From: Prorocentrum cordatum
Lineage: Eukaryota > Sar > Dinophyceae > Prorocentrales > Prorocentraceae
Length of the DNA: 64,000 nt
Assembly (NCBI GenBank): GCA_963575745.1
Contig: CAUYUJ010000181.1
Coordinates: forward strand, 601,635 to 665,634
Reading direction: 5' to 3'
The notes beneath the pieces are model-generated. The model did not search any database. It was not told where the DNA came from and saw only the letters and a program-made list of their open reading frames with translations. Below are positions 11,704-20,378 of the stretch, piece after piece (the stretch's first letter is position 1; each line of letters opens with the position of its first letter). Position numbers and translations under genes: made by a program.

Positions 11704-11924
11704 CACGGTGTGCGGTTAGGTCGGGCCTGTCCGCATACAGGCCGATCCTCGCTGAAAAATTCGCCGGCCCAACGGGCCAGAGGCGTGCTAAGATCTCCGG
11801 TAACTGGTTAACAATTTTCTAGTTCGCGCGCGCGGGGCGGCCCCTGGGGGTCCCCGGACGAAAAGTACCCCGACCAGGTCCCGGCCGGGTCCCCCCGAGC
11901 GCTCCATGAGCGCACCAACAGGGC

Positions 11925-12500
11925 TCCGAGACGTCCCCGAGAGCCCCAAGAAAGGCCAAGAGGCCCCCAAGAGGCCCCCAAGATGGTACACGAGGGGTCC
12001 GACATGCCACAAGATCGCTCCAAGACGCCCAAGATAGCCCCCAGACGCCCCAAGAGGCCTCCAAGAGCACTCCCAATAGGGCCCCCGGAGGCAAAAATCA
12101 TTGTTTTTCCATAGGTTTTTGAGAGATTTTGGAGCTTCCACCTTTTCGGCTTCCCGACGCCCCAAGACGGCCCAAGAGGCCCCCAAGATCGCCCCAAGAG
12201 GGCCCAAGAGGCACCCAAGAGGGCCCCAAGATGGCCCAAGAGGGCTCGAAGACGGCCCAAGAAGCCTCCAAAACGGTCCAAGAGGGCCCCAAGAACGCCC
12301 CCAAAGGGGCCCCAGAGAGGGAACACGAAACAACATTTCGAGCCCTCGGCCCTAAGAAGCCCCTACGAGGCCCCTAAGAGGCCCCAAGAGGCCCCCACGG
12401 GGCCCTCAGGAGGCCCCCAAGAGTCCCCCAAGCGGCCCCAGGAGGCCCCCCAAATGCCCCCCCGAGCGCCCCAGGAGTCCCCCAAGCGGCCCCAGGAACC
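11925..12500. repeat. Degenerate CCCAAGAGGC repeat tract, copy 1
   Basis: Dense, unphased repetition of CCCAAGAGGCC, GCCCAAGAC and CCCCAAGATGG. The same style recurs at 34290-34620, 55500-55790 and 59095-59380. Minus frames give repeated Leu-Gly-Pro-Ser-Trp peptides that read as repeat artefacts. Confidence 0.8.
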
Positions 12501-13320
12501 CCCAAAGCGCCGCATTGACACCAGGCCCTCGGGCAAACGGCAGACATGAGACTGTATGGGCCGGCGGAATGAGCGAAGCGATTAAATAAAGAACACCTCC
12601 GAAACAGACCCAAAAATGGTCCCATCATGCCAAAAAAATTGTCTCCAGACTGTTTTGTTTGGACCGCTCTTGAACATTCCTCCTGTAGAGGGACAGGCCC
12701 GACTTGAGTGACCAACCCTGAGGTCCGCCGGCGGGGCGGCGCGCGCGGACCGCGCGCGCGGGGAGGCCCTGGCGGGCCTCCCCCGGCGCGGGTGCGTCCC
12801 GCGCTGGGGGCCCCGGAGGCCCCGGCCGCCCGAGGCGGCCTCGGAGAAGAGGGCCCGAGGCCCAAACTGGCGCGGGGGAGGCCCTGAGCCCCGCTGGCTC
12901 CAACCACACGGCGTGGTCACCACACCGTTCCCGGACCCCCGACGCCATGATCGTTCCATGGTCGGCTACACGCTGGAGTGGTGGGGTCCAGGGCTCTGGG
13001 CGGAATTTTTGTTAACGACGTCGCAGATTTTGCGCGGCGTAGGATCTCAGGGAGGCGGCGAGTCCCGAGGGCAACGGGCCCCGACCTCGGGGCCTCTCCG
13101 AGGGACCCCGAGTCGTCTGGTGACGCCCTTGGGGCCTGGGGGCTGACCGTGGAGCCCGACAGCCGGCCTCGAGACCCGTTCCCCCAGACCCCCGACGTCA
13201 TGATTCTTTCATGACGTTGACCCTCAGAGGTCTCAGCCGATTCCCCAAGAAAGGTCCTTCATCACGATTCGTTAATTCTTTAATGCTCCGCGGAGGGCCG
13301 GTGAGGGCCACTGGAAGCCG
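12500..13320. other. GC-rich repeat remnants, no gene
   Basis: Holds a single terminal repeat of the TCGGGC family (TCCTCCTGTAGAGGGACAGG at 12679-12698) and palindromes at 12940-12975 and 13190-13216 that follow GACCCCCGACG. The second is ACGTCATGA/TCATGACGT. Related palindromes occur at about 23225 and 25785. No coding block is supported. Confidence 0.45.
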
Positions 13321-14274
13321 AAAATAAAATTATCCCAGTGCGACCCTACATAGGAGTTGGAGCCCCTAGGAAAGCAGCATTAGTAGTAACAGTAAAGCTA
13401 AAGCTAAGCTGAAGCTAAGTTAAAACTCAACTAAAGCTAAGCTAAAGCTAAGCTAAAGCTAAGCTAAAGCTAAGCTAGAGCTAAGCTAAAACCTAGCTAA
13501 AGCTAAGATGAAGCTAAGCTAAAGCTAAGCTAAAGCTAAGCTAAGGCTAAGTTAAGGCTAAGCTACCGCTAAGCTAAACCTGACCTAAAGCTAAGGTGCA
13601 GAAAAGCTAAACCTAAGCTAAAGCTAAGCTAAAGCTACGGTAACTGCTAAGCTAAAGCTAAGTTAACGCTAAGCTAAAGCTACGGTAAACGCTAAGCTAA
13701 AGCTAAGCTGAAACTAAGCTAAAGCTAAGCTAAAGCTAAGCTAAAGCTAAGGTGCAGCTAAGCTAAAGCCAAGCTAAAGCTAAGCTAAAGCTAATCTAAA
13801 TCTAAAGGTAAGGTACAGCTAGGGTACAGCTAAGCTAAAGCTAAGCTAAAGCTAAGCTGAAGCTAGGCTGAAGCTAAGCTAAGCTAAAGCTAAGCTGAAG
13901 CTAAGCTAAAACTAAGCTGAAGCTAAGCTACAGCTAAGCTAAAGCTAAAGCTAAAGCTAAGCTAAAGCCAAGCTAAAGTTAAGCTAAAGCTAAGCTAAAG
14001 CTAAGCTAAAGCTAAGCTACAGCTAAGCTCAAGCTAAACTAGAACTAAGCTAAAGCTAAGCTAAAGCTAAGCGAAACGCTAAGCTAAAGCTAAGCTAAAG
14101 CTAAAGCTAAAGCTAAGCTAAAGCTAAGCTAAAGCTAAAGCTAAAGCTAAAGCTAAAGCTCTCAGGGGACTGGGGGAACCGCGGGGCGGGGACTGGGGGA
14201 ACCGCCCGGGGCGCTTTGCACTGCCCGCCCCTTTAAGCTAAGAGAGTAAGAACCCTTCTAGGCAGAGCCTATGT
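13320..14274. repeat. GCTAA satellite, higher-order unit 1
   Basis: A ~70-bp head (ATTATCCCAGTGCGACCCTA, then GGAAAGCAGCATTAGTAGTA) is followed by about 770 bp of (AAGCTAAGCT)n-type 11-12-mers. A ~110-bp tail follows (GGGGAACCGC, GGGGCGCTTTGCACTGCC, AAGAACCCTTCTAGG). The same head-array-tail order repeats directly downstream. Confidence 0.95.
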
Positions 14275-14277
14275 AGG

Positions 14278-14872
14278 GAAAAAGTGATTATCCCAGTGCG
14301 ACCCTACCTAGGAGTTGGAACCCCTAGGAAAGCAGAATTAGTAGTAACAGTAGCGCTAAGCTAAAGCTAAGCTAAAGCTAAGCTAAAGCTAAGCTAAAGC
14401 TAAGCTAGAACTAAGCTAAAGCAAAGCTAAAGCTAAGCTAAAGCTGAGCAGCCGCTAAGCTAAAGCTAAGCTACAGCTAAGCTACAGTTAAGCTAAAGCT
14501 AAGCTAAAGCTAAGCTAAAGCTAAGCTAAAGCTAAGCTAAAGCTAAGCTAAGGCTAAACTAAAGCTAAGCTAACGCTAAGCTAAATATAAGCTAAAGCTA
14601 AGCTACAGCTAAGCTCAAGCTAAGCTAAAGTTAAGCTAACGCTAAGCTAAAGCTAAGCTAAACGCTAAGCGAAAAGCTAAGCGAAACGCTAAGCTAAAGC
14701 TAAGCTACAGCTAAGCTAAAGCTAAGCTAAAGCTAAGCTAAAGATAAAGCTAAAGCTAAAGCTCCCAGGGGACTGGGGGGAACCGCTCCCAGGGGACTTG
14801 GGGAACCGCCCGGGGCGCTTTGCACTGCCCGGCCCCTTTAAGCTAAGAGAGTAAGAACCCTTCTAGGTAGCG
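14278..14872. repeat. GCTAA satellite, higher-order unit 2
   Basis: Second head (14290-14355), a shorter ~405-bp array, and a tail (14760-14868) nearly identical to unit 1. The array differs in length between units while head and tail are conserved, so the whole unit was duplicated and the array then changed by slippage or unequal exchange. Confidence 0.95.
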
Positions 14873-14882
14873 CGCCGCGCGG

Positions 14883-14955
14883 CTCTCTCTCTCTCTCTCT
14901 CTTGTTTTTTTTTCTCTCTCTCTCTCCCTCTCTCTCCCTCTCTCTCTCTCTCTCT
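14883..14955. repeat. CT dinucleotide repeat
   Basis: (CT)n interrupted by a run of T, just before a coding-like block on the plus strand. It could serve as the pyrimidine tract of an intron, but no close AG acceptor is visible. Confidence 0.9.
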
Positions 14956-14956
14956 A

Positions 14957-15234
14957 TTCGCGCCCCTACGGGCCGCCGCCGCGGAGAGACAGGGGCGGCT
15001 CTCGCCTGCCCCCACAAAGCCGAGCCAGGTTTAAGCCGGGCATGTCCCCCTACAGGCCGATTTTGGGAGACGAACAAAAAAGCAGGAACACATCAAAAAT
15101 GGTCAAATTAGCAGAAAATCGCTGTGTGTTTTTATATTAAAAACTATTGTTCCATATTCCTCCTGTAGAGGGACACGCCCGAGAGCCAGGTGACGGCATC
15201 CGAAGCCTGTGGTGAGGGCACTGTTATCACTTAG
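14957..15234 (+). CDS. 3' end of an unrecognised gene, split by an introner
   Basis: If the 161-nt segment 15029-15189 is removed as an intron, a plus-strand frame reads FAPLRAAAAERQGRLSPAPT, then KPSQVTASEACGEGTVIT, and stops at TAG (15232-15234). The junction is CCAG|GTTTAAG to GCCAG|GTGACG, a canonical GT-AG pair, and rejoining restores the uninterrupted sequence exactly. The upstream limit is unclear because a CT repeat precedes it. The protein is too short to assign to a family. The coding claim rests on codon pattern and on the intron fitting it. Confidence 0.4.
15031..15182 (+). mobile_element. TCGGGC-family MITE forming a probable intron
   Basis: A 152-bp AT-rich element with terminal inverted repeats: left TTAAGCCGGGCATGTCCCCC with CTACAGG, right CCTCCTGTAGAGGGACACGC with CCGA. 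It is flanked by the 9-bp direct repeat GAGCCAGGT at 15022-15030 and 15183-15191. The duplication contains AG|GT, giving a GT donor on the left and an AG acceptor on the right for the plus-strand gene. A 9-bp duplication fits Mutator-like transposons, though that is inference. Another full copy is at 59459-59639, and single ends are at about 11717, 12679, 23271 and 25642. Confidence 0.85.
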
Positions 15235-15309
15235 CGGGCGGACCCTTGCACGCACGCGTTCGACACAGGGTGGCATTCCGCGCAGCTGCCACTCACTGCA
15301 CCCTGGGAG

Positions 15310-16571
15310 CTAGCACCGCTCCGCCTTGCGAGCCAGCCACAACGCCGCACACATGCGACGGACACGATTCATCCGCTGAGGCTTCATGGCCTCCGCCAGC
15401 TCCTCCCTTTCCTGCGACGTGGCATGCGGCTCGAACACCGTGCCTCTGCCTGCACCTCCGAGCACACCCAGCCCGTCGAGCACCAACGCCGCAGTGTCCT
15501 CTTCCTTCATCAAGTCCACGAGCGTCGCTTTCCCTTTCGCCTCCAAAGCGTCGATGATCGCCGCCTCCCCCATCAACGAAAACGACTCGATCGCATCGAC
15601 ATCCTGCGGACTGAGGCGAAACTCACGCACTTCGCGCACGAGATCCGCGAAATAGTCGGCAGCCGGCCTCAGAATGTCAATTCTCTGCCCCTGCAAGACG
15701 ACCTGCGCTGTTAAATCGGCCTCCGAATGCGCTGGGGCCGCCGGGCCAGAGCACCCCGCCAGCACACCACGGCCCGGGGGCTCCTGCCCGAGCCCCTCTG
15801 AATCAGATCGGCGATCGACGTCTCCCCACGCCTCCGCCTCAGGGAGCTTGACGACCCGACGAACGAACGGCTGCACTCTCCTAGCAGCGCGCGTCGGCAG
15901 CAGCGCCGCGGGGAGGCTCACCCACTCCGCGTACTCCTGGGTGCCAGGCCGCTCGGCCAGGCGCACGAATGACTGCTTGTACCGCGGCTCGCGCTTCGGC
16001 ACCAGCGCTGCCGCTGGGAGGCCGACCCAAGCCGTGTACCCCAGGAGCTCGGCGTTCGCAGACCTCGTCTCCCACGAGGAAACTGCGGCAGCCCTGGCGG
16101 AGCAGGAGAATACCACCGCACCGCATGTGCACGTTGCAGGCAGGGCCAGCCAGCGGCCGGTGGCCGCGCCGACGCGCCCAGCCTTCTGCGCTGCCCAGAG
16201 CTCCGGCGCCGACGCGTCAGCAATGCGGCCGACGATGGGGGGAGCCTTCGCGTGAAGCCACGTGGGCTGCCCGCCGCGGACCAGCTGGCGCAGCGCAGGG
16301 AGCACCGCGGCCAGGCGGCCAGCCAGGGCAGCATCGCCGACTACCGCTTCCAGCGCCTCCACCGCGGCCGCCAGCTGCTCCTCGAGCCCAGCGGCGCAAG
16401 CGAGGGCGCGCCGCACCGCAGCATCGGAAGCCGCCCGCGCCCGCCGCGCCGTCTCGCCGCGCTCCGAGCGCGGGCGGCGGGGGAACCTCCCTGGGCCACT
16501 GGGCCCCCGCCCGTAGTCATCCCATCCCGTGCGGTCCCGCGAGCGCCCGAAGCAGGCGAGACACAAGGCAT
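15310..16571 (-). CDS. SL-tagged retroposed gene, product unrecognised, probable frameshift
   Basis: An uninterrupted minus-strand coding block ends at TAG 15310-15312. The main frame reads SRDRTGWDDYGRG, then an Ala/Leu-rich helical stretch (LEEQLAAAVEALEAVVG). Next comes a middle part with two related segments (GYTAWVGLPAAALVPKR and EYAEWVSLPAALLPTRA) and a helical C-terminus (DVDAIESFSLMGEAAIIDAL). Codons are strongly GC-ended. No family is recognised. A dinoflagellate spliced-leader match sits immediately upstream (16590-16569), and the block lacks introns over 1.2 kb, so it looks like a re-integrated processed mRNA. The only early ATG (16571, created inside the leader by one mismatch) opens a different frame that stops at 16341. 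A one-base frameshift between the two frames is likely, and the copy may be inactive. Confidence 0.7.
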
Positions 16572-16590
16572 GAGCCAAAATGGCTACGGA
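16569..16590 (-). other. Relict dinoflagellate spliced leader (DinoSL)
   Basis: The minus strand from 16590 to 16569 matches the 22-nt dinoflagellate spliced leader at 21 positions, including the core CCGTAGCCATTTTGGCTCA. The penultimate base is T instead of A. No GT donor follows, so this is not an SL RNA gene. A leader fused to coding DNA is the known mark of mRNA recycling into the genome. Confidence 0.92.
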
Positions 16591-16596
16591 CGGCGT

Positions 16597-16790
16597 GGGT
16601 GGGCGCATTGGGTGGGGAACTCTTGGACAAGGAATCCAGGGTCTGGAGGACGGTGGAACTCCAGTCGAGGCTTGGCCATGGTCATCATACCGCCGCCCTC
16701 ATCAGACAAGGAATCCTCCAGGGTCTGCAGCCTCCTGGGCGCATTCCTCAACCAACGCCCCCACCGCACCCCCACCGAACATCGGCGCTC
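16597..16790 (+). mobile_element. GTGGGGG inverted-repeat element, copy 1
   Basis: Shares with 58750-58915 the order GGTCTGGA, GGTGGAA(C/G), TTGGCCATGG, AT(A/C)CCGCCGCCCTCATCAGA, AGGGTCTG(C/A)AGCCTCC, AACGCCCCCACCG. The ends are imperfect inverted repeats (left GTGGG..GGC, right reverse complement GTGGGGGCGTT). No clear target duplication is seen. It lies directly upstream of the spliced-leader relict. Confidence 0.75.
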
Positions 16791-17086
16791 CTGAATCGAT
16801 GAGAGGCCCGGGTAGGGTTCGGATGTCGCCGCGTGTTCGACGAGTTCCGAACCCTCCGGCCGGACCTGGGACAGAAGAACGCCCTCCAAGAACATGAGAC
16901 ACTCCGCCGGCCAAACTGAAGAACCTTCGAGGTGGCCCTCCCCGAGGATGCACAAGAGCACACAACAAGCATGAAGAACGGTAGGGTACGGTACCTTCCC
17001 CGACCCGACCCCGATCTTATGCCTCGGCCCGACCGTACCCCCGCCGCCCATCGAGTTGCCCGAGTGGTTGATCGGTGAGGGTAATT
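16790..17086. other. Intergenic DNA with GGTACGGT palindromes
   Basis: No coding block is supported. GGTAGGGTACGGTACC (about 16980) and the reverse complement of CCCGACCGTACCCC (about 17028) form an imperfect inverted pair. Confidence 0.4.
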
Positions 17087-17315
17087 GAGCAGGGACCGAC
17101 CGTCCCGGCATTCCTATAGGCCTACCACGGAATGTTCTTAGAACCCAAAATGTTCGAACAACAAGAAGCAATGCTCTTAGAGCATGCACCCGATGTGTTA
17201 AAACAGGACGGTCCCGGCCAGAAATGTTCCAAGAACATCTCGTGGAAACCACAAAAAAGGTTATTAGAACACTGCTTGGTAGGCCCATAGGCAGGCCAGG
17301 ACGTTTCGCCACTGC
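17087..17315 (+). mobile_element. GAGCAGGGACC TIR element (family A), copy 1
   Basis: The left end is GAGCAGGGACCGACCGTCCC with GGCATTCCTATAGGCC. The right end, GGTAGGCCCATAGGCAGGCC then AGGACGTTTCGCCACTGC, is its imperfect inverse. The interior has repeated palindromic TGTTCTTAGAACC motifs. Related copies are at 19512-19930 (with a nested insertion) and 57293-57612. It abuts the coding block 17316-17546 on the minus strand. No clean target duplication remains. Confidence 0.85.
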
Positions 17316-17546
17316 CTGCGGCAGGGCTCGGCGTTCGCCGACGACTGGCTTCCCTCCAGGGCCCCGAACGCGGAGCCTCGGCGCGCCGACCAGGCAGTGG
17401 GCAGCGGGGCCCACGAGAAGACCTGCTGCAGCAGGCACTGCAGGCCCTCCTCGCGCGGGAGGCACGCCAGCCCCAGCGAGGCGGCGTGGGCGGCCGCCAG
17501 CTCCTCGGCCCGAGCCGCCCCGATGCGCAGCGCGCAGCCCGCAGCG
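17316..17546 (-). CDS. Exon of the Gln/Ala-rich gene (minus, 3' part)
   Basis: The minus frame reads CALRIGAARAEELAAAHAAS, then LGLACLPREEGLQCLLQQVF, SWAPLPTAWSARRGSAFGAL and EGSQSSANAEPCRRQ, with steady GC-ended codons and no stop. A TAA lies just upstream in this frame (about 17584-17592), so the exon must begin by splicing. The 15-bp GTCGGCACGCTGCGT motif cluster occupies that boundary. The 3' side runs into a family A transposon at CGCAG|GCAGTGG, where a GC donor is possible. No family is recognised. Assignment to the same gene as the blocks upstream is inferred from strand and proximity. Confidence 0.5.
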
Positions 17547-17559
17547 TGTCGACACGCAG

Positions 17560-17705
17560 CTCGAGCACGGAGATGGCCAGCGTATATTTACGTCTGGCGC
17601 GAGGCGTTCGCCAGAACGTGGGCCAGCACGTGCCGAGCCAGCACGCAGCGTGCCGACACGCAGCGTGCTCACGCGCACGTTTTGAACACAGCACGTGCGG
17701 CGTGT
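17560..17705 (-). repeat. 15-bp GTCGGCACGCTGCGT motif cluster
   Basis: The minus strand carries GTGAGCACGCTGCGT, GTCGGCACGCTGCGT and GTGTCGACACGCTGCGG in near-tandem order. The same 15-mer in AT-shifted form (GTAGGTACTCTGCGA) is tandem at 22610-22675, inverted at 22785-22830, and degenerate at about 30985-31035. Confidence 0.7.
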
Positions 17706-18596
17706 CAAAACGGGCGCATCAGGGCAGCTAAGCTCCTCGGACCACGCTGTGGCCTCGCTGCCTGCGCAGGGCGCCGCGCCCGGCACAGGGCGCGACGGCC
17801 GCGCCGGCCCTGGACGCGGCGGCTCCGGGTGCGGCCAGGGCCAGGCTTCAGACAGCAGCGGAGGCCCCGCGCCGCCGCCCTCGCCGCCGCCCCGGGCCGC
17901 GCGGACCTCGCCGGCGCCCCTCGGCGACGAGGACTGCGGCGTGCGGGCCGCCAGGGCCCCTGGCGAGGAGCAGTCCGAGGCGCGGGCCGCCTCCCCGGCG
18001 GCCCCTGGCGAGCCCTGGCCGCGACCTGCGGCGCGCGGGGCGGCCGGGGCACACTCGGCGCCCACCTCGGCGGGCTCCGCCGCCTCGCCGGGCAGCTCCG
18101 CACCACCGCGGGCCTCGGGCTCTGCCGCTTGCTCGGGCTGCTCGGTGCCTCCGCCGCTGCAGCCGAGCTCGTCGCTCCCACCGCCCTGCGGCTGCTGCTG
18201 CTCGGCTGAAGGCCCCTCGCGGTGCTCGGCCTCTGGCGGCCCGCTGCGCGGTCGCGTGCGACGACCGCCGCTGCCCGGCAGGGCCCCCGGGGATCGGCGG
18301 CCCCTCGCGGGCCTGTGCGCTCCTGGGGCGCCGGCGAGCGGAGCGCTCTGGCAGGCCGGCGCAGAAGTCCGCCGCGGCGCTGGCGGCGCGGAGGCCGCCG
18401 CTGCCGGCATCGTGGGCGCCCCTGAGCGCCACCGCGCCCGCGGCGGCGCCGGCGCCACTGGCAGCACTGCGGCCACGGAGGGCAGCCGCGCCCGCGCGCG
18501 GGGCACGCGGCGAGACGGGGCCCGGGGCCAGCGGGCCGTGGCTGCAGCTGCTGCCGCCGGTGCTACCGCTGCCGCTGGTGCGGCCGCGGCCAAGGG

Positions 18597-18638
<42 letters not shown>

Positions 18639-19506
18639 CTGTGCTACAATCGCGGGGCGCCTCCGAGCGCGGGAGAGGCACCAGCGTCGAAATCCCAGGT
18701 AGCGAGGCCTGAAGGGCAGCCTGCTGGGCTCGGTCGGCCATGCCGGGAGCGCCGCAGCCATCGACGCGGTCGGAAGCAGCGACCGCGCTGACAGTCAGTA
18801 GTGGTTGCTGCGGCTGAGGCTGATCATGCAGCTGTTCCGGTATATGCTTATGTGGCTCGCCTGCTTGGCGCAAGCAAACATGCGACGATGGTAGCCGGCA
18901 TGGCTGAGACTGCTCGCACTGATGGTGCTGCCAGTTCTGCTGGTGGTGGCACTGTTGATGCGGGCTTTGGGAGCGATTCGGGCAAGGCTGCTGCTGTTGA
19001 CCCAAAAAGTGTCCCCGGTTCTGAAGTGTGTCTTGTAACAAATTGCTGTGCTGCACAGGCTGGCAAGGTTGCTGCAGCGGCGGCAACGGCGACCGATTGC
19101 ACTGGCCGAGGGCGTGCACATTTCCGTGCTTTAGCCGTGGCTGGACAAACTGACGGTAGTGGCCACGGCGGTGCTGCTGGCACTCGGTGCCGTGCCGCTG
19201 CTGCTGGCGACTCTGCTGCTGTGGATGCAGCTGCGGCTGCTGCCGTGGCGACTGCCGCGGGAACTCGTGCTGGCCCTGCAGCAGCGGCAGCCCTGCGGAC
19301 AGAGCCCTGGCGCCCAGCCGCGGTGGCTCCGCGGGCGCTGGCGTGGACACGCCCGCGCGCGCCTCCGAGAGCGAGCGCCGTGGCGGGCAGCGCGCGCTAG
19401 CGGGCGCCAGCCCTGGCGGCGCGGCCGACGCCGCGGGGGCGCGCACCTCCTCGATCGCCGCGCGCGCGGCCAGGAACAGGGGCGTGGGGCACGCGGCGGG
19501 CGAGAC
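17700..19506 (-). CDS. Gln/His-rich and Ala/Ser-rich coding block, product unrecognised
   Basis: On the minus strand this block continues exactly in frame from the exon at 19937-20171 once the 430-nt introner is removed: LEVS then PAACPTPLFLAARAAIEEVR. It goes on with a long Gln/His-rich section (PQLHPQQQSRQQQRHG, CHHQQNWQHHQCEQSQPC), a Ser run coded by AGC repeats at about 18600-18640, then Ala/Gly/Arg-rich sequence. Below about 18250 a different frame looks better (EHREGPSAEQQQPQGGGSDE), so a small intron or frameshift may lie there. Polar low-complexity proteins of this kind are often regulatory, but no domain is seen and no function is assigned. Confidence 0.45.
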
Positions 19507-19511
19507 CTCCA

Positions 19512-19930
19512 TGAAACAGGGACCGACCGTCCCGGCATTCCTATAGACAAAACAAAGCATTTTCCCATGCTCCTAGAACCCATCGATGTTCTTATAACAA
19601 AACACGCTTTTCAGCACACATATTTCCCGACGAATGAAAACACGACAGCCTCTGAAAGAACTGTTCTAAGAGCGTTTCGCGCAGACCACCGAAAGGACCT
19701 CAGAAGACTCCTTGGTGGGCCGGCAGGCAAGCCAGGACGTTCCGCCACTGGGGAACCCAAAAGGCACCGATGCCGTTACTCCCCGGACCTCTCCTGGGGT
19801 GCGTTCTGACCAGGACTTCGAGGCGAATCCAGTGGTGGCGACGAGGGCCGCCCAGGAGGCCCAAAAAGGGGAACACGGGCGGGGGGGGTCGAGGTATGGG
19901 TGTACCTCTGCCTCCTCGTGAGCCACTGCT
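19512..19930 (+). mobile_element. Family A TIR element with nested insertion, acting as intron
   Basis: Flanked by the 11-bp direct repeat CGAGACCTCCA at 19501-19511 and 19931-19941. The outer element has the family A left end (CAGGGACCGACCGTCCC) and right end (GGACGTTCCGCCACTG...CTC). A family B element is inserted five bases from its right edge. On the minus strand the duplication reads TGGAG|GTCTCG. The upstream copy gives donor GAG|GT, and the downstream copy gives acceptor GAG| after CCCTGTTTCAT. The predicted intron is 19507-19936, 430 nt, and joins the coding sequence without loss or gain. Confidence 0.85.
19751..19921 (+). mobile_element. Family B element (GGTGCGTTCTGACC), nested copy
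   Basis: A 171-bp element flanked by GCCACTG at 19744-19750 and 19922-19928, a 7-bp duplication made inside the family A terminal repeat. The conserved core runs GGGGTGCGTTCTGACCAGGA, TTCGAGGCGAATCCA, GTGGTGGCGACGAGGGCC, then an A/G-rich part ending near GGTGTACC. Four more copies lie at 32881-32990 (reverse), 53212-53405, 56032-56215 and 59880-60022. Confidence 0.85.
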
Positions 19931-19936
19931 CGAGAC

Positions 19937-20171
19937 CTCCAGCCGCGCGCAGCTGCCGCGCGCAGCTGCCGGGCGCTCAGCCAGCGCCGGGGCGGCCGCA
20001 GCGGCCGCAGCGCCAGCCGCGGCGGCCGCAGCGCGGCGCCAGGCCGCCGCGGCAGCGCCGGGCGCCGCCGATGCAGGCAGTGCGCGGGCGGCGGGCACGT
20101 CGGCGGGGCCCGCCGCGGGCACGGCGGCCGCGCGGCAGTCGCGGAGGCGCTGGGCCACCGCAGGGTTCTTG
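19937..20171 (-). CDS. Exon of the Gln/Ala-rich gene (middle)
   Basis: A 235-nt minus-strand block of one base plus 78 codons: KNPAVAQRLRDCRAAAVPAA, GPADVPAARALPASAAPGAA, then Ala-rich sequence to RGSCARLE. It has GC-ended codons and no stops. The 5' side follows GGGCCAG (acceptor) after the foldback element 20179-20378. The 3' side is CTGGAG|GTCTCG, a canonical donor created by the target duplication of the next element. Deleting both elements gives one continuous frame across three blocks, the main evidence that it is real. No family is recognised. Confidence 0.65.
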
Positions 20172-20178
20172 CTGGCCC

Positions 20179-20378
20179 GGGGGAACAAAAAGTGGCATAT
20201 AAACATAAAAACTCGGAGGTCCGCGCGGATTTCTCGGATCGGCGCTGGACCCCCCTCGCTGGCGCGCGGAGCGCGCCAGGGGCGGCGCCGGAGGCACCGC
20301 CGGGGGGCCCCAGCGCCGATCCGAGAAATCCGCGCGGGCCTCCGAGTTTTTATGTTTATGCCGCTTTTTGTTCCCCTA
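20179..20378. mobile_element. Family C foldback element inside a coding block
   Basis: Near-perfect inverted arms of about 70 bp, outer ends GGGGGAACAAAAAG and CTTTTTGTTCCCC, with TATAAACATAAAAACTCGGA and GATTTCTCGGATCGGCGCTG in the arms. Flanked by TGGCCC at 20173-20178 and 20379-20384. Removing the element and one copy restores the minus-strand reading EWAEWA-SKNPAV. A possible GT-AG intron is 20172-20386 (GA|GTGGGCC to GGGCCAG|C), which keeps the frame but changes two residues. Relatives are at 25835-26010 and 30712-30928. Confidence 0.85.

Noticed and set aside
13380-14770. Telomere-like array (GCTAA / TTAGC)
   Set aside because: The unit is an 11-12-mer AAGCTAAGCT type, not TTTAGGG or TTAGGG. 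It lies inside duplicated cassettes and not at an end.
16569-16590. Functional spliced-leader RNA gene
   Set aside because: No GT donor follows the leader, one base differs, and coding sequence follows immediately. A relict in a retrocopied mRNA fits better.
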